From Delphinus delphis (lineage: Eukaryota > Chordata > Mammalia > Artiodactyla > Delphinidae), in the NCBI RefSeq assembly GCF_949987515.2, contig NC_082693.1, positions 15,558,994-15,622,993 on the forward strand: a stretch of 64,000 bases of DNA, read 5' to 3'. Positions 34,261 to 45,600 of the stretch are shown piece by piece (position 1 is the first letter of the stretch; each line of letters opens with the position of its first letter). A program made the translations under genes and the position numbers. The notes beneath the pieces were generated by a model. The model was not told the DNA's origin. It saw only the letters and a list, made by a program, of their open reading frames with translations, and ran no database searches.

Positions 34261-34970
34261 GAGCTCTGCCTGTGTGGAGGGATTTTAGGTGGAACTCATG
34301 GGAGTTTACATGAGTTCTAAACAGATGTGTTCTCATTTATTACTTCAGTATTTTCATTGTAGGTTTTTCAGAATATTTTAAGTATCTTTTTAAATTAGAA
34401 ATGGCATTTTCTAAATGTAAACTATTAAAAAATGTGAAACAATGATATATGCAAATACTAAAGGACAATGATTTAATCAATTTGTGTAGCGCTATTTATC
34501 ATCTAAAATCCAAGGATTAGGATTTTCAGATTAGTATTTTAATCTATTTTTTGGTCATAAAGTTTTTTACATAGGTATTAATCAAAGTAGATATTTTAAA
34601 TGTAAATATTTAGTCTCTTTTTGCTGTTAGTCATTTTGAAAGTCCAAACTGTGTGGTGAACCAGAGCAGAATTTCATAATCTTTAAACCACAAAGTTGCC
34701 TAATAGGCAACAAAGTAGAAATGACAGTAGTGGAAGATTTTACAAAGTCCCAGAACCACCTGGCAATAATTTTAGGAAAAAACTTTTGACTATAAGCTCA
34801 TAAATAGGGACTCTGTAACATAAAGAATAATTAATAGTAATTAGTTTCTTGCCTTTGAACCCTTTGGTCAGACTTGTTCCATTGAAACGAGCAAGGCAAG
34901 TTAAAATAATCTACAGAATTTAAATTGTCTGCTTGTGCAATACAGGTGAGTTTATATTACACAGCAACAA

Positions 34971-34997
34971 ATTGTCTAAACTGTGGGTTTAGACAAT
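34971..34997. repeat. Perfect 11-bp hairpin
   Basis: attgtctaaac, loop tgtgg, then the exact complement gtttagacaat. In a vertebrate intron this is not a terminator. Confidence 0.85.
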
Positions 34998-35049
34998 AAA
35001 CAAATGTTTATTTTACTACTATTTGTGTCTGATGCTAAGTACTTTTTTA

Positions 35050-36030
35050 AACTTCTTTTTTGAGTATGTGTTTTATTTTATTATGAAAAATTTGATTCAT
35101 ACCAAATGAGTATAACATTTGTCCGACATAAAGAAAAATACGATGGTTGATCACTGCACCAGATACTCAGCTTTAAAAAGAGAACATGTCTCAGACCTTT
35201 GGAGCCCCCTCTTGCCCCTCCTTGATGCCATTTCTCTGTCGTTCCCCCACCCCTTGCCTCCATGGGCAACCACCATCCTGAGTGTTTATAACATTCCAAT
35301 GGTTTTCTTTAAATTTTAACCACATATGTTTGAGTCCATATACAATGCATGGTTTAATTTCCCCAGCTTCTTCTTATAACTTCATAAAAGTGAAGACATT
35401 CTGTATGTGATTTGCTTATTTTGTTAAACATAATTATTTGTGAGATTCATCCCAAATTGATGTGGTTCATTTTTATGACTGTGCTCAGTGTATGATTATA
35501 CTACAGTATAAACATTACCCATTGGTGGACATGTGTTTGCTCTTTTTTTTTATGGCTTTATGTGAGCATTATCATATGTCTCCTCATGCACATTTGCAAG
35601 TTTCTCTTAAACATATAACTATGAGTATAATCGAGGTGGTAAGGTGCATTTCGACTTCTTTGAATAAATCTAAATTATTTTCCGAAGTGGTTGTACTGTT
35701 GTACTCCCTACAGCAGTATATGGGTTCTTATTGCTTCATATCTTTGTCAGCACTTCATATTGTCCAACTTTTACATTTTTGCCAGTCTGGTGGTTGTCAA
35801 ATGTTTCCTAATTATGGCTTTTACTTTGAATTTCCCAGGTTAATGAAATTAAGCATCTTTTATTAGGTTCATTGTATATTCATGTTTCTTCCTCTGTGAC
35901 ATGTGCTTATATCTTTTGTCTACTTTTCTTTGTGTCTTTTTTCTTTGGATTTTGAGGATTTTTTTTTCTTTATTAAACATAGATAGTAATCTTTTGCAAA
36001 TCTACTCTTTGGGTTTGTATCTTGCCTTCA
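35050..36030 (-). mobile_element. Ancient LINE-1 3' region, antisense
   Basis: Antisense old LINE-1 3'UTR text: 'gggcaaccaccatcctgagtg', 'gtgagattcatcccaaattgatgtggttc', 'ccctacagcagtatatgg', 'atttttgccagtctggtggttgtcaaatg'. Its ORF2 portion appears to continue at 36961-38220, past a younger LINE-1 and SINE. Confidence 0.7.
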
Positions 36031-36580
36031 CTTTTTTTAAACGTTATACTCCCTTTATAGTTATTATAAAATATTGGCTATATCCCCTGTGTTGTACAGT
36101 ATATCCTTGTAGCTTATTTTTATACATAATAGTTCATATCTCTTAATCTACACGTATCTTGTCCCTCTCCCCTTTCCTCTTACCACTGGTAACTACTAGT
36201 TTTTTCTCTATCTCTGAATCTGTTTTCTTTTTTGTTATATTCACTAGTTTTATTTTTTAGATTCCACATGTAAGTCATATCATACAGTACTTGTCTTTCT
36301 GTCTGACTTATTTCACTTAGCATAATGCCTTCCAGGTCCATCCATGTTGTTGTAAATGACAGAATTTCATTCTGTTTTTATGGCTGAGTTGTATTCCATT
36401 GTGTATGTGTGTGTGTGCGTGTGTGTGTGTATGTATATAAAATCACATCTTCTTTATCCATTCATCTGTTGATGAACACTTAGGTTGCTTTCATATCTTG
36501 GCAGTTGTAAATAATGCTGCTATTGCTGCTATGAACATTGGGGTGCATGTATCTTTTCCAATTAGTGCTTTTGTTGCCTT
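36030..36580 (-). mobile_element. Younger LINE-1 3' end inside the ancient one
   Basis: Antisense 'gttgtacagtatatccttgtagctta' and 'tttatggctgagttgtattccattgtg', with a (TG)n at 36403-36430. It is 5'-truncated near 36580, where a SINE follows. Confidence 0.8.
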
Positions 36581-36590
36581 CACTTTTTTT

Positions 36591-36944
36591 TTTGATAAAT
36601 TTATTTATTTTATTTATTTATTTTTGTCTGTGTTGGGTCTTCATCGCTGCGTGCAGGCTTTCTCTAGTTGCGGCAAGTGGGGGCTACTTTTCATTGTGGT
36701 GCGTGGGCTTCTCATTGCCATAACTTCTCTTTGCAGAGCACGGGCTCTAGGCGCACGGGCTTTGGTAGTTATGGTGTGTGAGCTCAGTAGTTGTGGCTCG
36801 CGGGCTCTAGAGCGCAGGCTCAGTAGTTGTGGCGCACGGGCTTAGTTGCTCCATGGCATGTGGGATCTTCCCAGACCACGGCTCGAACCCATGTCCCCTG
36901 CATTGGCAGGCGGATTCTTAACCACTGTGCCACCAGGGAAGCCC
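36591..36944 (-). mobile_element. CHR-type SINE, longest subfamily
   Basis: About 354 bases, antisense, with repeated 'cagtagttgtggc' units and an A/T-rich tail. Duplications tgccttcacttttttt at 36575-36590 and 36945-36960. Confidence 0.93.
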
Positions 36945-36960
36945 TGCCTTCACTTTTTTT

Positions 36961-38220
36961 AAGGGATCTTTTGATGAATATATAATTGTTTATCAATCTT
37001 CTGTAAGTCATGGCAGATTTTTTTCTTTCCAGTCCTTTTATCCTTTTCCATTTTACCCTTTGTATTTCTTTATGTTTCTGGTTAGTACCTCCAGTACAAT
37101 GATAAGTATTAATAGAAGCAACTACAGCTCTGACTTAAAAATAACTGCTTCTGGGGCTTCCCTGGTGATGCAGTGGTTGAGAGTCCGCCTGCTGATGCAG
37201 GGGACGCGGGTTCGTGCCCCGGTCCGGGAAGATCCCACATGCCGCGGAGCGGCTGGGCCCATGAGCCATGGCCGCTGAGCCTGCGCGTCCGGAGCCTGTG
37301 CTCCGCAACGGGAGAGGCCACAACAGTGAGACGCCTGCGTACTGCAAAAAAAAACTCCTTCTTATTTTACCATTAAGAATGATATTTAATGAAGATTTTT
37401 AGAGGGTATTCTTTCTAGGTTAAGAAAAATCTCTGCTATTCCTAGTTTGGTAAGAACTTTTATTAGGAGTGAGTGTTAAATTTTATCAAATATTTTTTCT
37501 GTATCCATTTAGATGAATTTTTTTAAATTTGCTAACTCAGCAAATTACTGTGAATTGTGTTTACTACACTTGTTAATGGTAAGCCAACCTATCATTCTTG
37601 GAGTAAACCCAACTTGGTCATGATGTACCTTCTCTTTTACACATTGCTCCATTGGGCCTGTTGATATTTTGTTTAGGACTTTGCCACTTGCGATAATAAG
37701 TGAAATTGCCTTGTAAATTCCCTCTCTGTACTGTCATTGTCTGGCTTTGAAATCAAGGTTGTTCTAGCCTCAAAAAATGAGTTGGAAGGTATTCCACTTT
37801 TTGTGTCCTGGAAAAGTTTGCGTGAGATTGGAATCAGTTGCTGAGAAAGGTATATTAATAATTTTCAACTGTTGTGTTGACTTTTCATTTTCTCTGTGAA
37901 GTTCTGTTTGTTTGTTTGTTTTTTTAAGTTTTGAAATTACATTATCAGGATGCATTTAAGTGTAGAATTGTTATGTTTTGTTAAGTGTAGACTATGTCAT
38001 CAGAATGAAGTCAACATTTTATCCTGGGGAGTTGACCTCTACCTCCATTTACACTTGTGGTCTTGCCTATTTGTCTGATTTTAATATATCATACCAGCTT
38101 TAACAAAATTTTTTTAATCTGGAAATTTAGTTTATATCTGTTGTGATTACTGGTATATTTAAAATTATTTCTGCCTTCTTATTTTGTGCTTTCCTCTTTT
38201 ATACTTTCTACTTTTGCCTT
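36961..38220 (-). mobile_element. Ancient LINE-1 ORF2 region, antisense, split by SINE
   Basis: Antisense ORF2 text: 'ggtaagccaacctatcattcttggagtaaacccaacttggtcatg', 'aatgagttggaaggtattccac', 'tttgtctgattttaatatatcataccagc'. It is riddled with changes and encodes nothing. A CHR SINE at 37154-37352 interrupts it. Confidence 0.7.
37154..37352 (+). mobile_element. CHR-type SINE, young subfamily
   Basis: Full-length with short A tail. Flanks aactgcttct and aactccttct suggest an imperfect target-site duplication. Confidence 0.9.
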
Positions 38221-38260
38221 TTTTTTTTTAGGGGGGGGTGTTTAAAAGGGTAATACATAT

Positions 38261-40320
38261 ATTGTCTTTTACATTAGACCCAAAATACTTAGTAGTAGAT
38301 AACAAATTTTCCCCTCAGTAGTTGACTTTACAAGAAAGATAGATTTCAGTATGCACCACAAGTTCAGTAAGAGGTTATTAGAGGAAAAGCCTGGTAAAAT
38401 CCCTTCATAATTTTGGAAGAAGTTATTCTAAAGAAGAGTACTGATCTTTGTTTAGTGGGAGGAGTTAAATATGTTGGTTAAATGCTTTTCCCTTTTTTTT
38501 GTTTGTACTTATTGATGGAAGCAGAGTGTTTGGTGTGTTTTTTAGACTTAAACACTAGAATCTTCTGTTAATAGTCTGATATTTATACTGGCTTTCAGTG
38601 ATTTAAAATAAAATGTCATTTTTTATCAGGACACCAGGCAGCATCAGGTGACTTCTGTTCTAAGGTCTGTACTTTGTGGGCACAGAGAAATGATAGGCTT
38701 TGTCCTGAGGGGTTCGTATGCCCCAACATTATATATTGATGTTAAATCAATGTCAGGTAAGAGTGAGAAACCCCTTTCTTTGTATGTCAGTATTGGGCTA
38801 ACCCTTTGGGTTCATACAAGCATGGCTGAAGCATAGAGTGGAAAATGAAGCAAAGAGGGGAGAAGCAGTAAAGGACCAGTCAGAAAAGCAGGAAGGAATA
38901 CTACTGGAGGTATGCAAGTGGACAGAATTGCCTGTCTTTAAACAGATTATTTTAAAGGTGTGCATAGGAACTCTTGGTACTTATCTGAAAGCTCGTTGTC
39001 CCATACTGGGAAGATCTCAGAAGCTCTATGTAAAATAACTGAAGTGTGTTTTTATATTATCAACTTTTTACCTGGTAAGATGGAAGTCCGGACGGTTCTG
39101 AACTTGTTTTGATCATGAGATTAAATAAAAATGCTTTTTATTAGATGCTTCTGAATAATGAACCCAACTCCATCTAGTAAGAGAGCCCCTGCCAGGAATG
39201 GAAGAAAGCAAGATTCTTTCTTATTAAGTCCTTAAACCTTAGTTTTTCTTCAGGTCCCATTTGTGTACTGTCCTGTTAGTCTTCAATCAGACATCTGCCT
39301 GATTACTGCAGTTTGAGGATCTGTAGATTTTTTAGTAAACTTTGGAATCCCCCGTATCTGGACTTCAGATGTAACCTACTTAGAATCAAGTGGAATATGT
39401 TTTCTTCCGCAAAAGAAGATAACAGTTTAAAAGAGTGAATCATAGTCTTGGGCATACAATATCATTAATCTTTAAAATTTGTTAGTGCTCTGCACACAAG
39501 ATTGCAAAGGATTCATGTACTTAGGTGACAAGATTCTATCAGAGATAGAATTACTTCTCCTAATCCTCATAATAAATCAAACACATGGGGAAAAATTGTG
39601 ACAGTTTCTGGCTTCTGTGGCACTGAGTGTGATAACACCTACTGACCCAAATATCCTAATACGCCCTGAAACAACTCACATGGCTCTCTGAAGCTAACTC
39701 ATCTCTGATTGAAGATCTTTATCTTCAGAGACATTCCTGAAAAGTGTACATTGAATGAACCATCCTCCTCTCTGTAGTAGTTGATACAGGCAGACCCAGG
39801 TGTACAGAGAAGGTAATTTTTATAATTAGTACTTTTGTTTGCTTTTTGAGAGGAATATTTGTATTAGGAAGTACTTTCCATTTTAGAATCTTGCTTTTTG
39901 AGGTTTCCTATATCAGTTATTGTCTCTCAAGGTTAGTATTCCAGGGACATCCCTGGCAGCGTGTTCTCTAATTGGCAGAGGGATCAAAAGGTTAGATAGG
40001 AGCGTTTCCTTGCTTTGTTTTCTTTCCTTTAGGGAATGGAGCCAAGCCAGTCATTACAACTTCTGTGAAACAGAACAGGAAGTAATTGGAGATTTTTATA
40101 GAGCAGTGTGGAAAGCTGGCTCTTTACTTTAGAAAGTTGGTTGTATGGAGTTTCTCAGGTAAAAACCATGTGTTATTGGTGAAACTATATATGACACTGA
40201 ATTCTTATGTTTCTTTCGGTCTTGGTAAGAAGGCACCCAAAAATCCAGTATGCCATTTAGAGTAAATGCTTCTTGGATCTAAAATGATGACACTGCTGTC
40301 AGTTCCTTAAGGTGATCAGC
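38261..40320. other. Intron 3, no gene or named repeat
   Basis: No exon-like or repeat-like sequence identified. Confidence 0.5.
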
Positions 40321-40337
40321 TTCTAAGACTTTTTCTT

Positions 40338-40375
40338 TTCTTTTTTCTAGCTTTATTGATAAATAATTGACATAG
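40338..40375 (-). mobile_element. 38-bp LINE-1 3'-end micro-insertion
   Basis: The complement reads as a LINE-1 terminus: caattatttatcaataaagctag followed by an A-rich tail, with AATAAA present. Exact 16-base direct repeats tctaagactttttctt flank it at 40322-40337 and 40376-40391. Extreme 5' truncation with a perfect duplication supports target-primed insertion. Confidence 0.75.
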
Positions 40376-41014
40376 TCTAAGACTTTTTCTTAAAACAGAA
40401 CTCCCAGCAGTAATATTTTCAATATAGCCTTCTCACACATTTGTTTGATCTGATCTCTGGTTAGGAATTATGGTTCTGTTACCCTGTTTTACAGAACGTG
40501 AAAATTCATGCATTTATTTAAATATTTGAGCCCCTTAATTTCTGTCAAACATTGAGCATCTATTGGGAATAATTAACCAGACAGACTTGGCCGTTACCCT
40601 TACATATGTTGTAGTCCAAACACAAAAGCCCTTACATTGAGTTAAATTACAAGTCAGAAGTTTTACGAATTCAAATTAATTTTTAATTTCATGAGAAAAG
40701 ATGAAATTAACTGAATATGTTACATAATCTGCCAGGCCCTGGGATGCAGAGGTGAAATAGGCAAGGTCTCCAAACTAGAAATTCTCAGAATTTCATAATA
40801 GATTTTGATAGTTATTATTTAGTAATGTAATAATATTTATCTAATACCTACTGTTTGCTAGGTATGGTGCCAGATGCTAGGGATAAGACATTGCATGATA
40901 ATAATGGGAGGGGATATTTTGGTTTGCTTTTTGTTTTTTCAAACTTTGAGAAAACAGTTATTTGAATCAGAGACAACTTTTACTTGTATTTCAACTTTCT
41001 ATTTGTTTTATGTA

Positions 41015-41200
41015 ATATCTGCTGTTTATGGAACACTTACTACATCCAGGTACTCTGGTGAGTGTTTTACCTGCCTTACGTCATTTATTGCATACATTTT
41101 ACGGACCTATCCACCGGTTTTTGAGCATTTATATATTCAGAAACCTTAAAATGAGGACCTCAAACCTTAAAGAACTGGCAGAGTTGGAATTCAAACTTGG
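41015..41200 (-). repeat. MIR SINE relic
   Basis: 'atggaacacttactacatccaggtactctggtgagtgttttacc ... agagttggaattcaaactt' is the antisense MIR order. Confidence 0.65.
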
Positions 41201-41337
41201 GATGGATTGGCAGTTGTGGGGCTGTACCCTACCCAAGAAGATCTTTTAGCAGTTGAGTTTTGTGGTAAAACTTCCATTTACAGTATAAGTAATAGATGAT
41301 CAGATTAAAATTCACCAGATCAAAAAAGAGGCAGTCG

Positions 41338-41550
41338 GGGGCTTCCCTGGTGGTGCAGTGGTTGGGAGTCCGCCTGCCGATGCAGGGGACGCGGGTTCGT
41401 GCCCCGGTCCGGGAGGATCCCACATGCCGCGGAGCAGCTAGGCCCGTGAGCCATGGCTGCTGAGCCTGCGCGTCCGGAGCCTGTGCTCCGCAACGGGAGA
41501 GGCCACAACAGTGAGAAGCCCGCGAACGGCAAAAAAAACCCCAAAACAAA
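41338..41550 (+). mobile_element. CHR-type SINE, young subfamily
   Basis: Full-length; the tail is a mixed A/C run to about 41562. Target-site duplications are not clear. A second copy in the same orientation lies 110 bases downstream. Confidence 0.92.
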
Positions 41551-41663
41551 ACAAAAAAAAACCCGGGACCTTGAAGAATGTCTTTTTTAGTAAAGTTTTG
41601 AATTTCTTACAGGTTCTGGGCTTCCATTGACCTTACAGTTCTCCATTTAAGAGACTAACAGAG

Positions 41664-41870
41664 GGCTTCCCTGGTGGCCCAGTGGTTGAGAGTCCGCCTG
41701 CCGATGCAGGGGATGTGGGTTCGTGCCCCGGTCCGGGAAGATTCCCCCATGTTGCGCAGCGGCTGGGCCCGTGAGCCATGGCCGCTGAGCCTGTGCGTCC
41801 GGAGCCTGTGCTCCACAGCGGGAGAGGCCACAACAGTGAGAGGCCCGCGTACTGCAAAAAAAAAAAAAAA
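41664..41870 (+). mobile_element. CHR-type SINE, young subfamily
   Basis: Full-length with poly(A). Duplications aagagactaacagag flank it (41649-41663 and 41871-41885). Confidence 0.95.
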
Positions 41871-42307
41871 AAGAGACTAACAGAGAGAGTAGTGTCTAAA
41901 GTAGCTCTAACGAAGACATTCACCTGCTGTAGTGTTGCCTTGTCTCCATCTGAACATATCCCTGCCTCCCTGATTTCTCTGGCTAGAGTAGAAATCTTGT
42001 ATCGTTTTTGAAGGGTAGAGAACAGGGCCATTTGCAGTTGTGATCCATGGCATTAAATGACCTGAGTCTGTACTGACTTGCTTTATTATTTCCCTAATTA
42101 TCTTACCACAGCAAATCAGGTGTGATTTTTAACTTGCCCATCTTTCTTGTATTTTAGGTTACTTGTAAGTGATGAGGCATCTCTTTTGTCATTTCTGATT
42201 TTAAATGGCATTAAATTAGAATTAACTCCTGAGTAATTCAACTGATATTGTACAACTTAGAATATAAACCAGACAACAAATTACTGAAGCTAACATTCCA
42301 AGTAATC

Positions 42308-42610
42308 TCTTTTTTAAATTAATCAATGAATCAATCAATTAATTTTGGCTGCATTGTGTCTTCGTTGCTGTGTGCGGGCTTTCTCTAGTTGCGGTGAACG
42401 GGGGCTACTCTTCGTTGCAGTGCATGGGCTTCTCATTGCTGCAACTTCTCTTGTTGCAGAGCACGGGCTCTAGGCGCACAGGTTTCAGTCGTTGTGGCGT
42501 GCGGGCTCAGTTGCTCCGTGGCATGTGGGATCTTCCCAGACCAGGGCTCGAACCCGTGTCCCCTGCATTGGCAGGTGGATTCTTAACCTCTGTGCAACCA
42601 GGGAAATCCC
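42308..42610 (-). mobile_element. CHR-type SINE, long older subfamily
   Basis: Antisense, diverged, with the extra segment seen in the 30608 copy. Flanking tccaagtaatc (42297-42307) and tccaagtattt (42611-42621) are an imperfect target-site duplication. Confidence 0.9.
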
Positions 42611-42621
42611 TCCAAGTATTT

Positions 42622-45600
42622 TCTAGTGTGCCTTTAACTTTTGCTGGGCACAAATGGAAATTCGCAGCCTCTGACTGTCATAAAAAGGGGTTGTTACTGT
42701 TTAGTAATACAAATTAAAACACAGCTGGGAATGAAGTAGTTAGCCCAGTCTCACAGACATTAGCCTCCTGTTTATTTCCTCCTGTTTGTATTCCTAGAAG
42801 CAAACAGCTGTGCATTCAATTTTATTCTTTATTTCTTTACTTAAAATCTGGATCTCAAAAGAAGCAAACTGGGCATTTAGGCTTAGAAAAATTGCCGCAT
42901 CTTTTTTAGTTGAAACAATGATTTATCCATAATGTCAAAAATTTTTTGTGAAGTAGATTTACCCACAATTTTACCATCACCCATTTTCATCTAGCTATAG
43001 CCATAATCTTTGTATCCTTTAGTAATCTTCTGTTTTCACTAGATGGTTGCTGTAACATTTTCTTACACTTCTGTAGAGTCATTAAAATGTTAACCTCTGC
43101 ATAGTATTCCATTGTTCAACGTTTCATTTAAAACTCTATGCAGTTCACTTAGTTCCAAAATAACATTACTTTCAGTAATGAATAACATCCATTTTAAGCT
43201 TACTGTTCAAATGTCTTTTCTGCACATTGTACTAGTTAAATATTAGTCTTCTCTTAAAGCCATTAATGTTGTGCAAATTAGCATAGGTTAAAAGTTTCAG
43301 TTCAAAGAAAGTCAGGTATGAGTAAATGAAAACTTTTAATTTGAACAGTTGAAATTACTACTCAAAGTATTTGAAGTATTTCTTAGTCTCAGATCTACGC
43401 AAGGCCTTGAGGGATGTGTCAGAGGCCTTGGTGAGTTCACTTTTTATGTAGTGTATATGTAGCAGTGTTCACAATTTTTGTGTAATTGATAGTAGAAGGC
43501 TGTTGATTATAGCAAGTTGATGTGACTCCTTCAGCTGATAGTCTGTCTATAGTGGGATTAAGGTGATTTTACCAATTGGGCATAGTTGGCTTCTGTGATT
43601 TGTTTAGTGATAGGTCCCCACATATCTCTTATACATAACATATTATGTATCTGTCATCCATGGACTTATTTTCACTCTGTTAAATCTATTTTTTAGTGTA
43701 TATTATAAACAACTTTTTGTAATATAGTGCTTTCTTCTAACTTTATTTATTGTATGACATAGAGATATACTATAATCCCAGTGTTGTTCATTTTTCTCAG
43801 ATAAAGTCCTTGATATTGGACACTTGGATAATCACCTCCTCCCCATTCCTATCATCATTATCATCATTTACCTTGTCTTTGTAGGCCAAATCATAAATTA
43901 TTCCTTTTCTTTTAAGCCAAAGGATTTATAACTTTAGTTATTATATGGCAGCCAAATGGGGCATAACAATATATTATGTGAAATAAAATTTTGTTTCTGA
44001 GTATAAAAGAAATGCTCCTACTGGGAAATATAGAAAATTAATTCCAAAAAAAATACCTATACTCTGCCATCCACATATACAAACTGTTGACATATTTTTA
44101 GTTTTCTACTTATACATTTATACACATAAGGGAATTGGGATCATAGTATACACATTCATAACTTGATTCCATTAATATGTCTGCAATTTTTCTATTAAAT
44201 AAATTGTCTTCTACATCTTTCTAGTAATTACTGGAAAAGCAATACATGCTGATGATAAATTCAGGCAGTTTTTATAAAGGGGCGTAAGAGGACTGAAAAA
44301 GTTCCTATGCTTTCAGCCCCACTAGTGACAATTTCTTATTCTATAATGACTACACAATATTGTATTACATAGGTGTATCATAATATATTTCATTGATTTC
44401 CTATTTTCAGTGGTTAGTTTTCTAATCCTTTTTGTTAAAATAATTTAATTCTATGATAAACATCCTTGAACATAAATTCCTTAGGACATTTTGTTTTTAG
44501 ATAAGTTCACAGTTGTATTGCTGGGTCAATGAGTTTGAATTTTTAATTTTTGACATTTTATAGTAAGGTATTTTTAAATTAAATTTAGTGGGAGGGTGCA
44601 AAGTCTTTATAATTTTAATGTTGTCCTAAGAAATAATTTTTTTGCTACTTGAATATTCTATGGCTAAATACTAAAATAAAATCAATAGTAATAATAGTGT
44701 TAATAATAATTATAGCTTATATTTATAAAAGAAAGCAGTGAGGTTTTTGCTTTCATTTAAATCAAAGGATTTGTTATAGAAACACATATTAATATTTTAT
44801 ATTAGAAGTGTTCAGAATATTCCCTAAAGAAAGAATATAGGAAAACTTAAGTATTTTTTATGGAATTTTTTTCTTTCACTCTTCAGTTTTACCCTCATGT
44901 TTTGAAAGGAAGAGAAAAGCAAAATGTTGTGTGTCTCTCTCTCTCTCTCTCATAGCTTATTTTGAGTTAATCATTGGTTTTTCACTGGGAAAACACTTCA
45001 GTAAATGTCATAAAACTTCCATCTGAATTTGCCAAAATATGTTTCTCTGTCTTTCCAAAGATCGAATTGTTAACCTCATTTGTAAGAAAATCCTTAATGT
45101 GTTCCGAGCAGACAGTTTCATAGTTAGCTACATATTAAAACACACAGCCGATACCCCTTTCCCAGTCTGTGATTCCAATGTGTACCAAAGGTTACTATTT
45201 TAAACTCTCAGATTTAACAGATAGGGTCTTGCACAAAGTGAAAGCCAACCTTTTATAGATTCAGAATGGAACCTTTACTTTCTAAAGTGTGTTGGCTACT
45301 CTTCCTTCTCTAGGATTAGCAGGTATTGAGATACTGATATGTTGAGAATATGCCAGGGAAACAATTTCTAGGAGCAAAAACTTTTTGGCATTGAAAGAAG
45401 AGGATTTACTATAACATATGTGCTTTTGGAAATTAACCAAGATTGAGTTATGTGTGTGCCAGCTTCAAAACAGCACTGAGAATGTACTTTCCTTCAGGGC
45501 AAAGGAAAGAAATGTAATCTTGATTATTCAAATTAGATATCCCTTTTAAGAACAGAATGAGTAGATTTTTCTGGCGTCAGAAAGTAGTCTTACTTTTGTT

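Noticed and set aside
34971..34997. Rho-independent terminator
   Set aside because: A hairpin in a vertebrate intron has no such role.
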